A stretch of DNA of 64,000 nucleotides. Origin: CAMPKL01 sp963817465 (GTDB taxonomy: Bacteria > Acidobacteriota > Terriglobia > Bryobacterales > UBA6623). Each line of letters opens with the position of its first letter. The first letter of the stretch is position 1. The DNA lies in contig CAWFOP010000001.1 of NCBI GenBank assembly GCA_963817465.1, positions 11,056 to 75,055 on the forward strand, given 5' to 3'. The translations under genes were made by a program, and so were the position numbers. Below are positions 33,973 to 43,049 of the stretch, in pieces. The notes under the pieces are model-generated. The model had not been told where the DNA came from. It searched no databases and was given only the letters and a program-made list of their open reading frames with translations.

Positions 33973-35160
33973 CTAGCCGATGCGATACTTGGCGATCCAG
34001 TCCGGCCGCATCTGGCTGCCCATGCCCGGCGACTGCGGCGCCAACACAGTGCTGTCCTGCATCCGCAGCGCCTCGACGTACTGGCTCTGCCCCTTCAGGC
34101 TGCCCGTCTCCATGTAGATCGCGTTGGGCATCGCGAGCAGCATGTGCAGGTTCGCCGGCCCGCCCCCGTGGCTTGCGATGTCGACGCCGAAGCCGTCGGC
34201 CATCGCCGCGATCTCCATCCATTCGCTCACGCCCCCGGCGCGGCGATTGTCGGGCTGCAGGATGTCCGCGCCGCCGCGCTTGAGCAGCTCGAGAAACTCG
34301 TACTTGGTGTACTCGTTCTCGCCCGTCGCGATGCGGATGTCGAGCTTGTCGGCGAGCTCGGCGTAGCCGTCCTTCTCCTGCGGCGGCATCGGCTCCTCGT
34401 ACCAGTAGCAGCCTTCGTCTTGATAGGCGCGCCCGCGCCGCAGCGCCTCGTTGCGGTCGAGTCCTTGATTGGCGTCGACCATGATGCGCACATCCGGACC
34501 GGCCGTCTTGCGCGCCGTTCGCAGCCGCTCCATGTCCTCTTCGAATGAGCCGCGGCCGGTCTTCACCTTGATCGCGCGAAAACCCTCCGCCAGACGATCC
34601 TCGATGGCCTTCTTGTAGATCGTGAGGTCGCGGTCGTCTTCGTAGTACCAGCCGCACATCGAGTAGACCGGCATGCGGTCGTGCGCTGCGCCGAGCATCT
34701 TGTAGACCGGCAGCCCGGCCGCCTTGCCCAAGATGTCCCACAGCGCCATGTCGACCGCGCCGATCCCGAATTGCGCGATCCCCTGCACGCCGTGGTACTC
34801 GAGAATGCTCCAGAGCTTCGCGCGAATGCGCTTTGGGAAAGAAGGGTCTTCGCCGATCAGCAACGGCTTGATCGACTTCTCGAAGATGGTCTGCAACACC
34901 TCCGGCCCGCCCTCGACCATGCCGAACGAGCTGTACGCCCATCCGGTGATGTCGGCGTTGGTGAGGATGCGCAACACGACGCCGCCGCGATGGTCGCCGA
35001 AGCGGTGCACGGCGTCATACTCGATTCGCCCGGGAGGGAAGTGCAGCAAATCGGTCTCGAGCCCGGTGATGCGCAGCTCGCCTTTCATGGCGGCGGCTTG
35101 CGAAGGGAAGGGAAACGCCGCGAGCCCGGCGGCGGAAGTGAGAAAGCTGCGTCGACGCAT
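33973..35160 (-). CDS. Enolase-superfamily (mandelate racemase/muconate lactonizing) enzyme with Tat signal
   Basis: A 395-aa protein. Residues 2-24 form a twin-arginine signal (MRRRSFLTSAAGLAAFPFPS), which is unusual for this mostly cytosolic superfamily. The N-terminal capping domain ends near residue 130. The barrel has the acid/base Lys motif AIKVKTGRGS, metal ligands Asp in RIMVDANQGLD, Glu in YWYEEPMPP and Glu in IATGENEY, and a distal DIASHGGGPANLH with His. These are the mandelate racemase-subgroup catalytic residues, so a sugar-acid dehydratase or racemase is likely. It lies convergent-adjacent to the aminotransferase with 55 nt between. Confidence 0.88.
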   Translation of the reverse strand: MRRRSFLTSAAGLAAFPFPSQAAAMKGELRITGLETDLLHFPPGRIEYDAVHRFGDHRGGVVLRILTNADITGWAYSSFGMVEGGPEVLQTIFEKSIKPLLIGEDPSFPKRIRAKLWSILEYHGVQGIAQFGIGAVDMALWDILGKAAGLPVYKMLGAAHDRMPVYSMCGWYYEDDRDLTIYKKAIEDRLAEGFRAIKVKTGRGSFEEDMERLRTARKTAGPDVRIMVDANQGLDRNEALRRGRAYQDEGCYWYEEPMPPQEKDGYAELADKLDIRIATGENEYTKYEFLELLKRGGADILQPDNRRAGGVSEWMEIAAMADGFGVDIASHGGGPANLHMLLAMPNAIYMETGSLKGQSQYVEALRMQDSTVLAPQSPGMGSQMRPDWIAKYRIG

Positions 35161-35192
35161 GCGCCCTATACTACCTGCACAGGAGGCGACCC

Positions 35193-35663
35193 ATGAAGAA
35201 ACTCTCCGCCGCGGCTGTTCTCTTGTTCGCCGCAGCTTCCCTCACCGCCAAAGGCCCGACAACCAAAATCCTGGTCGAGGGCGGCGCGCTGGCGGCCCCG
35301 CTCGAAATCACCGCCCCGGCCGTCGGTCAGTTCAACGTCTGGACCGGCCCCGGAGTCCACGCCAAGCACGTCGACCCGAACCAAGGCTTCATCGCCGATT
35401 GGGCCCACGGTCCGGTCTTCACGCGTCCCGACAACCTGCAGCGCTACGAAGTCTCGTTCTACGCCGACCGTCACGGCGAAAAGGTCGTTTACAAAGTCCT
35501 ATACGAATACGATCCGGCGGCTGAGCAAGGCTATGTCTACCTGCTCCCTATCGAAGTCAATGTGTCGTCGATTTACCGCGGCGTGGAAGGGAACTGGTTC
35601 CGCACGACGAGCGCTTGGGAGGCCTTGATCAGACCGGCTCTCTCGAAGGCCAAGGCCGCCTGA
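35193..35663 (+). CDS. Exported conserved hypothetical protein
   Basis: A 156-aa protein with a clear signal peptide (MKKLSAAAVLLFAAASLTA). AGGAGG upstream fixes ATG 35193. The mature part contains KILVEGGALAAPLEITAP, FNVWTGPGV and YEVSFYADRHGEKVVYKVLYEYDP, mostly beta strands. Similar 150-160-aa exported proteins are widespread in Acidobacteriota, without known function. It is divergent from the enolase-superfamily gene (33-nt gap), so they share a promoter region. Confidence 0.75.
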   Translation: MKKLSAAAVLLFAAASLTAKGPTTKILVEGGALAAPLEITAPAVGQFNVWTGPGVHAKHVDPNQGFIADWAHGPVFTRPDNLQRYEVSFYADRHGEKVVYKVLYEYDPAAEQGYVYLLPIEVNVSSIYRGVEGNWFRTTSAWEALIRPALSKAKAA

Positions 35664-35668
35664 GGGCG

Positions 35669-37117
35669 CTAGCTGTGCATGGCGCGCACTTTGCTGTGTT
35701 TGCGGCCGTATAGCCCGTAGATCAAGAATCCCAGCGCCATCCAGATGCCGAGCCGCTCCCAGGTCTCGATCGGCAGAAAGCACATCAGCCCAAGCGACGT
35801 CACCACGCCGCACGCCGGCACCCACGGGTAGCCGGGCGCCTTGAACGGTCGCTCGAGGTCCGGCCTGCGGATCCGCAATACGATCACGCTGCCGCAAACG
35901 ATCGCGAACGCCAGCAGCGTGCCGATGTTCACCATGTGGCCCAGCACGCCGATCGGGAACAGCGCCGCCGGAATCGCGACCACCGCTCCGGTCGCCAGCG
36001 TTGGGACGAACGGCGTCCGGAAGCGCGGGTGGATGCGCGAGAAGACCGGCGGCAGTAAGCCGTCCCGCGACATCGCGTAGAACACGCGCGACTGCCCCAG
36101 CAGCATCACCAGCAGCACCGAGCCCAGTCCCAGCACGGCGCCCAAGTCGACGATCCAGCCGAGCCAGGGATACGGCGTCGCCTCGATGCCGACCGAGATC
36201 GGGTGCGGCACGCCCAGCTTCGTGTACGACACCAAGCCCGTCAGCACAGCCGATACGACGATGTAGAGCAGCGTACAGACTGTCAGCGACGTCAAGATAC
36301 CGATCGGCAAGTCGCGCTTGGGGTTGCGGCACTCTTGCGCCGCCGTCGACACGGCGTCGAACCCGATGTAGGCGAAGAACACCAGCGCCCCGCCGCGCAG
36401 CACCCCGCTCCAGCCGTAGTGGCCGAACTCTCCGGTGTTCGCGGGAAGGAAGGGCGTCCAATTCTGCGGCTTGACGTACCACACGCCCGCGAAGATGAAC
36501 AGCATCACGATCGCCACTTTCAAGATCACAATCACCGTGTTCATCGTCGCCGACTCGCGGATGCCGATCGCCAGCACCGACGAAACGACGAACAGCACCG
36601 CCGCGGCGACCAGGTTGATCGAGCCGGTGTGCAGGAGCTGGTTGTCACCGTTGAGGACGTAAGTCGAGGTCGAGATGAGCGGCGAAACGTCGACCCCGAA
36701 GTGCTTCATCAACGCCACGAAATAGCCCGCCCACCCAACCGACACCGTCGACGCCGCCAGAGCGTACTCCAAGATCAGATCCCAGCCGATGATCCAGGCG
36801 AAAATCTCGCCGAGCGTCGCATAGCCGTACGTGTAGGCGCTGCCCGCGATGGGGATCAGCGATGCGAACTCCGCGTAGCACAGAGCGGCGAATCCGCACG
36901 AGACTCCGGCTACCACAAAGGACAACACCACCGCGGGCCCCGCGTTGCGGTAGGCCGCCTCGCCGGTCAGCACGAAGATGCCGGCGCCGATAATGGCCCC
37001 GATGCCGAGCGCAATCAGAGACCACGGCCCGAGCGTCCGCCTGAGGGTGTGCTCGCCCTCTTCAGTGCTCTCGGCTTGCAGTAGGTGAAAGGGCTTCTGA
37101 CGAAGTAAGTGCTCCAT
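35669..37117 (-). CDS. APC-superfamily amino acid permease (cationic amino acid transporter type)
   Basis: A 482-aa inner membrane transporter with 12 predicted TM helices. TM1 carries the APC glycine motif ALGIGAIIGAGIFVLTGEAA; others include LCYAEFASLIPIAGSAYTYGYATLGE (TM3) and FFAYIGFDAVSTAAQECRNPKRDLPIGI (TM6 end), all typical of the CAT/YfnA subgroup. It should import amino acids by cation or exchange coupling; the exact substrate is not resolved. It converges on the exported protein gene (5-nt gap) and is 16 nt downstream of the phosphate transporter. Confidence 0.93.
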   Translation of the reverse strand: MEHLLRQKPFHLLQAESTEEGEHTLRRTLGPWSLIALGIGAIIGAGIFVLTGEAAYRNAGPAVVLSFVVAGVSCGFAALCYAEFASLIPIAGSAYTYGYATLGEIFAWIIGWDLILEYALAASTVSVGWAGYFVALMKHFGVDVSPLISTSTYVLNGDNQLLHTGSINLVAAAVLFVVSSVLAIGIRESATMNTVIVILKVAIVMLFIFAGVWYVKPQNWTPFLPANTGEFGHYGWSGVLRGGALVFFAYIGFDAVSTAAQECRNPKRDLPIGILTSLTVCTLLYIVVSAVLTGLVSYTKLGVPHPISVGIEATPYPWLGWIVDLGAVLGLGSVLLVMLLGQSRVFYAMSRDGLLPPVFSRIHPRFRTPFVPTLATGAVVAIPAALFPIGVLGHMVNIGTLLAFAIVCGSVIVLRIRRPDLERPFKAPGYPWVPACGVVTSLGLMCFLPIETWERLGIWMALGFLIYGLYGRKHSKVRAMHS

Positions 37118-37133
37118 CCCAACGCCTCGGGGC

Positions 37134-38159
37134 CTAGCGCCCTTCCAGCGTAGTATGCACGATCAGGTGGACGAGGCCGCCGACGACCAGCGTCGTGGGG
37201 ATGGTGAAGACCCAAGCCCAAACGATCGTCGTCACATTGCCCCACCTTACGGCGCGGACCCGGCGAACCGCGCCGACCCCGGCGATTGCGCCGGCGATGG
37301 TATGAGTCGTGCTGGCGGGCGCGCCGAGGTAGGCGGCCAATAGGACAGAGAACCCGCCGCCGGTTTCCGCGCAAAATCCCCCGACCGGCTTGAGCTTGGT
37401 GATGCGGTCGCCCATGGTTCGAATCACGCGCCAGCCGCCCAGCAGCGTTCCCAGCGCAATGGCGGTGTGAGCCGAAAGAATCACCCACAGGGGGACATCG
37501 AACGTCGGTAGAACTCCCCCGGCGACCAGCGCTCCGGTGATGATGCCCATGGTTTTCTGAGCGTCGTTGGTGCCGTGGGCGAAGCTGAAGATCCCGGACG
37601 AGACGAGCTGCAGTCTGCGGAAGTGCTTGTCCACGCGACGCGGCGTCGCTCGACGGAAGATCCACGCGACGGCCACCATCAGACCTCCGCCGGTGATGAA
37701 CCCCAGCAGCGGCGCGACGACGATGAACAACAAGGTCATCGTCCAACCGGAAGGAATGAGCGCGCTCGGGGCCTCGGCCCATCCCCTGGTCAGCCCGACG
37801 TGCACCATGGCCGCCCCGCCGAAGCCGCCGATCAGGGCGTGCGAGGCGCTGATCGGCAAGCCCCAATGCGTAGCCAGCCAGGTCCATCCGATCGCCGCCA
37901 AGACTCCGCTCAGCACGGCGTGCTGCGTGATCAGGTCCGTCCGCACCATGCCGCTGCCGATGGTCTTGGCGACGGCGGTGCCGAAGGCGAAGGCCGAAAC
38001 GAAGTTGAAGAACGCCGCCCACACGACCGCCTGGCCGGGAGTCAACACGCGCGTCGCCACGACCGTCGCGATCGCATTGGCCGCATCGTTGAACCCGTTG
38101 AGAAAGTCGAACAGCAGCGCCGCCACGATAACCGCACCGACAATCAAAGGGAAATCCAT
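37134..38159 (-). CDS. pit: Low-affinity inorganic phosphate transporter, PiT family
   Basis: A 341-aa integral membrane protein with the two PiT repeats: FDFLNGFNDAANAIATVVATRVL near the N-terminus and FSFAHGTNDAQKTMGIITGALVA in the middle. The Asn-Asp-Ala motifs in both repeats form the Pi/cation site. About ten TM helices. It imports phosphate with sodium or protons. The DUF47 gene lies 19 nt upstream on the same strand, the normal pit/PhoU-like arrangement. Confidence 0.95.
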   Translation of the reverse strand: MDFPLIVGAVIVAALLFDFLNGFNDAANAIATVVATRVLTPGQAVVWAAFFNFVSAFAFGTAVAKTIGSGMVRTDLITQHAVLSGVLAAIGWTWLATHWGLPISASHALIGGFGGAAMVHVGLTRGWAEAPSALIPSGWTMTLLFIVVAPLLGFITGGGLMVAVAWIFRRATPRRVDKHFRRLQLVSSGIFSFAHGTNDAQKTMGIITGALVAGGVLPTFDVPLWVILSAHTAIALGTLLGGWRVIRTMGDRITKLKPVGGFCAETGGGFSVLLAAYLGAPASTTHTIAGAIAGVGAVRRVRAVRWGNVTTIVWAWVFTIPTTLVVGGLVHLIVHTTLEGR

Positions 38160-38178
38160 TCGAGCAGGTCTCCGGCGG

Positions 38179-38793
38179 CTAGCTGTTCTTCAGGGCAATG
38201 CGCTGGATGATGTGGCCGGCTCGCTCGAAGCTGTCCGCCGCCGCTTCCAGCGCGGTGTAGATCTCCTGCGTTTTGATCAGAGTGCGCGGGTTCTCCTCGC
38301 GTTCGAACAGCGAAATCGAGATGGAGTTGTGCAGCTTGTCCGCCTCCTCTTCGAGATCGTTGATGCGCACCAGCAGCGGCTCGACGTCTCGCTTTGAGAT
38401 CAACGCTCCGACCGCATCCGCGCAAGCGCCCGCTTCCGAGCGCAGCAGCTCGCAGAATCGGACAAACCCTTCCGGCAGGCGATCAGGACGGACCACCTGT
38501 AGGGTTCGCGCAACTTCATCGAGAGCGTCGAGCGTGTCGTCGAGGCGCGCGAACAAATCGTGGATATCTTCCGGATCGAAGGGGGTGATGAACGTCTTGT
38601 AGAGGCGCGTCAGCCCTTCGTGCGTGGTCTTGTCGCCGCGCGTCTCGATCGCATGCACCCGGGACCAGAGATCGCTCCAGTCTCCGTCGGATTCGGCAGC
38701 GAAGCCGCAAAGCAAATCGGCGGCCTCGACCGTATGCGCGGCTTGGATGCGGAACAGCTCGAAGAACTGCTCATCCTTCGGCAAAAGGTTCAT
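38179..38793 (-). CDS. DUF47 family PhoU-like Pit accessory protein
   Basis: A 204-aa all-helical protein with the DUF47 pattern: LPKDEQFFELFRIQAAHTVEAADLL, VHAIETRGDKTTHEGLTRLYKTFITPFDPEDIHDL (conserved E-x-x-x-D-x-x-T/H metal-binding helix), DDTLDALDEVA and INDLEEEADKLHNSIS. It regulates or supports the Pit transporter encoded 19 nt downstream. ATG 38793 chosen because upstream in-frame sequence is Arg-rich and the family starts 'LxPKDxxFF'. Confidence 0.92.
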   Translation of the reverse strand: MNLLPKDEQFFELFRIQAAHTVEAADLLCGFAAESDGDWSDLWSRVHAIETRGDKTTHEGLTRLYKTFITPFDPEDIHDLFARLDDTLDALDEVARTLQVVRPDRLPEGFVRFCELLRSEAGACADAVGALISKRDVEPLLVRINDLEEEADKLHNSISISLFEREENPRTLIKTQEIYTALEAAADSFERAGHIIQRIALKNS

Positions 38794-38975
38794 CGAGCGT
38801 TCTCCCCAACGCCGTTCCCGCCGCTCCGGCCGTTGTGTATCCGGTCCAAACCTCCTCACGTTAGCGGAAGGGGCCGTTACACCGCGACGGTTTCAGGCCG
38901 GCGCGCGTTAAGATCCGTTCTCAATTGCGTGAGGATTCGGTTTCGTTTACGGGGGAGTCGGACGCCGCATTCACG

Positions 38976-39007
38976 CAAAAAGGCCGGCGGATCGTTTCCG
39001 CCGGCCT
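38976..39007 (-). terminator. Rho-independent terminator after the response regulator gene
   Basis: On the minus strand an 11-bp perfect GC-rich stem (AGGCCGGCGGA / TCCGCCGGCCT, 5-nt loop) is followed by five T residues (A-run at 38977-38981 on the plus strand). It lies 28 nt beyond the stop of the response regulator, the right place to end that transcript and insulate it from the DUF47-pit genes. Confidence 0.85.
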
Positions 39008-39034
39008 CTTCTGATTCAACTTTCGAGCGTCGGA

Positions 39035-39700
39035 CTAGGGGCCGACCGGGATCTTGATGATTTTTTTCTGGATGGCGTACTGCACCAGTTGCGCCTTGTT
39101 GTGGATGTCGAGCTTGCGCATCAGATTGAACTTGTGCGCCTCGACCGTCTTTACGCTGAGGTTCAGGTGCTGCGCGATCTCCTTCACCGACTGGCCCTCG
39201 GCCAAGAACTTCAGGATCTCCTTCTCACGCGGCGTGAGCGTCGCGAAACGAGGTTGGCGGTGAGTGGATTTGATACGCGAGCGGAAGTCGTCGACCAACT
39301 GCGAGAGCATCTTCGGGCTCAGGTAGCTGCCGCCACGATAGACGTCGCGGATCGCCGCCAAAAGTTGCGGGGCGGGGGAGTCCTTCAATACGTAACCGGA
39401 ACCGCCGACTTCCATGCACTCGACCAGGTAATCCTCGTCGTCGTACATCGTCAGGAACAGGATCTTGGTTTCCGGGCGCAGCTTCTTGATCTGGCGCGTG
39501 GCCTCGAAGCTCGAAAGCCCCGGCATGCCGATGTCCATCAGAACGACATCAGGACGAAGCGACGGCACGGCCTCCACCGATTCGCTGCCGTTGGCGGCTT
39601 CGCCCACTACCTCGATGTCGGTTTCGCTGTCGAGCATGTTGTGAATGCCCTGGCGAAACAACGTATGGTCATCGGTCAACAAAATGCGTATTTTCGACAT
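39035..39700 (-). CDS. NarL/FixJ-type response regulator
   Basis: A 221-aa two-domain regulator. Receiver: acidic pair in RILLTDDHTLFR, phosphoacceptor Asp in DVVLMDIGMPGLSSFEA, Thr in FLTMYDDEDY, Lys in GYVLKDSPAPQ. Output: LuxR/GerE helix-turn-helix LTPREKEILKFLAEGQSVKEIAQHL, NLSVKTVEAHKFNLM. Its partner is the histidine kinase encoded upstream (76-nt gap, same strand), and a strong terminator follows. Signal and target genes are unknown. Confidence 0.94.
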   Translation of the reverse strand: MSKIRILLTDDHTLFRQGIHNMLDSETDIEVVGEAANGSESVEAVPSLRPDVVLMDIGMPGLSSFEATRQIKKLRPETKILFLTMYDDEDYLVECMEVGGSGYVLKDSPAPQLLAAIRDVYRGGSYLSPKMLSQLVDDFRSRIKSTHRQPRFATLTPREKEILKFLAEGQSVKEIAQHLNLSVKTVEAHKFNLMRKLDIHNKAQLVQYAIQKKIIKIPVGP

Positions 39701-39776
39701 TGATGATTCTCTCCTCGGCGTCTCTGCATGTGGATCACAAAGACCGTTTCTCCTCTAGTTCCCAAAACACACAACA

Positions 39777-41387
39777 TCAAACAGGTATGGCGATCGACAC
39801 GCTCGTCCCCTCTCCAGGCTCGGTTTCGATGTCGATATCGCCCCCCAAAAGTGCGACGCGCTCGCGCATGCCGGCCAGGCCGAATGACTCGCGCTTCTTG
39901 GTCGCTTCTCCGAGATTGAAGCCCACGCCGTCGTCTTGCATCCGCATGCGGACGCAACCGTTGACCCGCCCGAGTTGGACGGTGACGTTGTGGGCGCTGG
40001 AATGCTTCACCGCGTTCGTGAAGCACTCCTGCACCAAGCGATACATCATGATCTTGGTGCCTTCGGGCAAGCGGTCGACCTGCGACATGCGCAGCTTGAC
40101 CGAGCCCGGGAACGTGCGGCTCAAATTCTTGACAAACTGCCGGATGCTGGCCGGCAGTCCCAACACCTGCAGAACGCTCGGGCTCAACGCCGAGATCAGT
40201 CGCCGCATCTCCACGATCGTGCCCTCGACCACCGTCCTGGTTTCGTCGAGCTTCGTGCGCGCCGCCTCGTTCTCTTCGGGCAGCATCGATTCGATCATTT
40301 CGAGGTACAGCCGGACCACCAGCAGCGACTGGCCGACCTCGTCGTGCAACTCGCGGCTGATGCGCTTGCGCTCCTCTTCCTCGACCTTCATCATGTGCTC
40401 GCCCAGCCGGCGGATCTGCTCTTCCCGCTCGTGCAGCTCCTCGACGAGCTGGGCCTTGTCGATCGCCAAGGCGCACCGCTCGGCGATCGCCTCGAAAAGC
40501 TTCATCTCGCGCGGAAGACAGTGGTATTCGTGAGCGAAGCCGAGCTCGATGACGCCCGTCACCTTGCCGCGCACCGCCAGCGGGACGGCCCAAATACTGT
40601 TGAAGCGATCGCGGATCTGCTTTGAATTGATACGCTTATCGTCCGCAACATCAATGATGACCTCAGTCCTGCCGCTCTCGGCCACCTGCCCGGCAAGGCC
40701 GCTGCCGATCTTGGCGGCAAAGCATCGCGCCAGCGACGCGGTGACGCCTTTCCAGGCCTTGACTTCCAGCTTCTCGCCGCCTTCCGCCAGCAGTACGATG
40801 ACGCCGGCGTTGGCGCGGAACGTCCGCGTCAGGGTGTCGAGCACGCGCTCGAGCAGATCCTGTACCCGCAGCGTCTCGAGTTGGTCTTTGAGCACGTCGT
40901 AGAAAGCCGTAGCTTCCAAATCACGAACGTGATAGTACGCATTGTTCAGAATTAACTTAATGCTGAAGTAGAGGTGATCGAGAGCGGAGTGATACTTCTC
41001 GTGGTCCTCGGGAAAGGCTCTCTTCAAGCTCGGGTGCATGGCGCGCTCGTACTCGTTGATCGAATCGAGCACCTTCTTGTGCGAGACATCGAGTTTGGCC
41101 AGCCTGCGCGCGTGATATTCGACGTTTTCGAAGAAGTCGTCCAACTTCCCAGCCGCAATCAGATGCAGCGAAGGCCCGGGATTGATCTCCGCCAACGCCC
41201 GTCGCCGCGCTTTATCCGGCGCATCGTCGGCGAACACCGCCGACAGCTTTCTCTTCCAGCGCCGTTCAATGGTACCGGCCGAAGGTTCCAGAGCCAATGC
41301 CAATTTGCGTAGGTCCTTCCGTACCCGCTTGCTTAGGACCACCCCGTCCTGAGTCAGGACAGGCGTACGCTCTAAATCTCTTAGCAT
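39777..41387 (-). CDS. Cytosolic GAF-domain sensor histidine kinase (HisKA_3 / NarX type)
   Basis: A 536-aa protein without TM helices. Residues 1-180 are all-helical, possibly a globin-like or RsbR-type sensor (FFENVEYHARRLAKLDVSHKKVL). Residues about 190-335 form a GAF domain (LETLRVQDLLERVLDTLTR to IAERCALAIDKAQ). The HisKA_3 dimerisation helix has the phospho-His in RKRISRELHDEVGQSLL. The ATPase has FTNAVKHSSAHNVTV (N-box), DDGVGFNLG (G1) and GLAGMRERVALLGGDI. It would phosphorylate the adjacent NarL-type regulator. ATG 41387 preferred to GTG 41393; a TATACT hexamer at 41398-41403 suggests an almost leaderless transcript. Confidence 0.92.
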   Translation of the reverse strand: MLRDLERTPVLTQDGVVLSKRVRKDLRKLALALEPSAGTIERRWKRKLSAVFADDAPDKARRRALAEINPGPSLHLIAAGKLDDFFENVEYHARRLAKLDVSHKKVLDSINEYERAMHPSLKRAFPEDHEKYHSALDHLYFSIKLILNNAYYHVRDLEATAFYDVLKDQLETLRVQDLLERVLDTLTRTFRANAGVIVLLAEGGEKLEVKAWKGVTASLARCFAAKIGSGLAGQVAESGRTEVIIDVADDKRINSKQIRDRFNSIWAVPLAVRGKVTGVIELGFAHEYHCLPREMKLFEAIAERCALAIDKAQLVEELHEREEQIRRLGEHMMKVEEEERKRISRELHDEVGQSLLVVRLYLEMIESMLPEENEAARTKLDETRTVVEGTIVEMRRLISALSPSVLQVLGLPASIRQFVKNLSRTFPGSVKLRMSQVDRLPEGTKIMMYRLVQECFTNAVKHSSAHNVTVQLGRVNGCVRMRMQDDGVGFNLGEATKKRESFGLAGMRERVALLGGDIDIETEPGEGTSVSIAIPV

Positions 41388-41397
41388 TACCACAGCG

Positions 41398-41403
41398 AGT
41401 ATA
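41398..41403 (-). promoter_or_regulatory. Probable -10 element for the histidine kinase gene
   Basis: TATACT on the minus strand, 17 nt downstream of TTTGCG (a poor -35). Its transcription start would fall about 4 nt before the ATG at 41387, leaving almost no leader and no ribosome binding site, consistent with the absence of a Shine-Dalgarno sequence. Confidence 0.4.
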
Positions 41404-41510
41404 CAGGTCTTTAGAGGTCCCGCAAAGGGTTTCCCTTAATTTTCAGGCGTTTACCTGACCTCTTAGAAGGCAGTACTTGATCCCGGTCAGCGCTTCTTCT
41501 GAGAGAGGTT

Positions 41511-41528
41511 ACAGTACTTTCGTACTGT
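41511..41528. repeat. Perfect hairpin in the 438-bp gap before the GlcE-like gene
   Basis: ACAGTAC, TTTC, GTACTGT: a 7-bp perfect stem with a tetraloop, 124 nt upstream of the kinase start and about 300 nt upstream of the glcE-like gene. No T-run follows, so it may be an operator or RNA element rather than a terminator. The rest of 41388-41825 contains no ORF, tRNA or RNA family that I recognise; it is presumably promoter DNA for the two divergent units. Confidence 0.35.
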
Positions 41529-41825
41529 TTGTCACTACCTGAGCGTGTAAAGCGGTTTGCCTGTAGCTTCCTCCTCAGGCGAAATCGGCGGAATGGGTAA
41601 TGGAACTTTAGGCCGAGCGTGAAGTCGAGGACGTAAGCGCGGCCGCCGAGTCCCAGCCGGGGACGGTAGGGAAATCTCCTGGCGCCGGCCGATTGCGCTA
41701 GGACTTTACGGAGGCCTTTAGGGGCTCCTCCCAGTGTCGAACCAAGTGTGTCAAAGAGCCGCAGACTTGCTCGCTTCTAAGGTCACGAGCGCCGCGCGGC
41801 GGTATCCGAGATAGCATAGAAAGCC

Positions 41826-43007
41826 ATGCCTGCAATGCTCGAGCTCCGCCCGGCCACGACCGAAGAGCTGGCCGGCCAACTCGCCGAGCGCGCCGCCGCC
41901 GGCGATCGCATCGAGGTCGCCGGCGCCCTGAGTAAGAAGACGATGGGCGGCCGGCGCACGGATGTCGACTCCTTGATTTCCGTTGCCGCGATGGATCGTC
42001 TGCTCGGCTACGAGCCGGCCGACCTGACAATCAGCGTCCAGGCCGGCATGCGTCTCGCTGACTTGAACCGCACGCTCGCCGAGCGCGGGCAGTTTCTGCC
42101 GCTCGACCCGCCCTTCGCCGACCGCGCCACCATCGGCGGGAGCTTGGCCTGCGATTGCTCCGGTCCCCGCCGTCGCCGCTACGGGACCGGCCGCGACATG
42201 GTCATCGGGATGACCTTCGTCACCGTCGATGGTAAGTCCGTCAGCTCCGGCGGCATGGTCGTCAAGAACGTCACCGGCCTCGACATGGCCAAGCTCATGA
42301 TCGGCTCGATGGGCACGCTCGCGGTGATCGCGACCGTCAATTTGAAAGTGACGCCCAAACCGCCGGCCGAGCGGACCTTCGCCTTTCTGGCGAAAGACCT
42401 CGCGCGGGCCGAGAGCGTGCGGCGCAAGGTCTTGAGGGGCGTCGCGCAGCCGGTTGCTCTGGACTTGTTGAACGGCGCGGCCGCGCGCGCCCTGGGCGCC
42501 GATGCTGACGCAGAGTTCGTGCTATTGGCCGAGGCTCACGGCAGCGCGGCGGTGGTCGAGCGCTACGGCAGCGATTTCGCGATGACCGCCCACGAGTGCG
42601 GCGCCGACTTGCTGCTTCTCGACGACGAGGTCGCGGGACGCGTCTGGGACGGCGTGCGCGACTTCACGCCGCGGATGCTCGCCGCGCACCCCGGCGGCGC
42701 CATCCTGCGGATCTCGTCCGCGCCGGCGAGGCTCCAAGACGCCCTCGCGGCGCTCGATCTTCCGTTCGTCGCCCGCGCCGCCGCGGGAACCGCATACCTC
42801 GCCTGCCCCGACGCCGACCAAACCGTCCAGCAGGTCGCCGCGTTGCGCGGGCGCGGCGTCCGCGTCACCGTCGAGCACGGCGCGCCCGAGGGCGTCGAGC
42901 CCTGGGACGGCCTGCCCGCGCCGGCTGTCGACATCATGCGCCGCCTCAAGCGCGAGCTCGACCCGAGCGGCCAACTGAACCCCGGCCGCCTCTACGGCGT
43001 GATCTGA
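41826..43007 (+). CDS. glcE: FAD-binding oxidase subunit, GlcE-like (glycolate oxidase)
   Basis: A 393-aa flavoprotein of the vanillyl-alcohol oxidase/GlcD-GlcE fold. RPATTEELAGQLAERAAAGDRIEV and LLGYEPADLTISVQAGM are followed by the FAD signature DPPFADRATIGGSLACDCSGPRR (G-G-x-x-A), YGTGRDMVIG and SGGMVVKNVTGLDMAKLMIGSMG. The C-terminal substrate domain ends in LKRELDPSGQLNPGRL. GlcE acts with GlcD and GlcF to oxidise glycolate to glyoxylate and feed electrons to quinone. GlcF follows 42 nt later, but no GlcD gene is present in the window. Confidence 0.9.
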   Translation: MPAMLELRPATTEELAGQLAERAAAGDRIEVAGALSKKTMGGRRTDVDSLISVAAMDRLLGYEPADLTISVQAGMRLADLNRTLAERGQFLPLDPPFADRATIGGSLACDCSGPRRRRYGTGRDMVIGMTFVTVDGKSVSSGGMVVKNVTGLDMAKLMIGSMGTLAVIATVNLKVTPKPPAERTFAFLAKDLARAESVRRKVLRGVAQPVALDLLNGAAARALGADADAEFVLLAEAHGSAAVVERYGSDFAMTAHECGADLLLLDDEVAGRVWDGVRDFTPRMLAAHPGGAILRISSAPARLQDALAALDLPFVARAAAGTAYLACPDADQTVQQVAALRGRGVRVTVEHGAPEGVEPWDGLPAPAVDIMRRLKRELDPSGQLNPGRLYGVI

Positions 43008-43049
43008 GACCCGAAGCCTTCCGCAGCTACACTAAAACCTGACCCGCAC

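Noticed and set aside
41388..41825. RNase P RNA, tmRNA or 6S RNA in the 438-bp gap
   Set aside because: None of the conserved core sequences of these RNAs could be found; only a short hairpin and promoter-like elements are visible.
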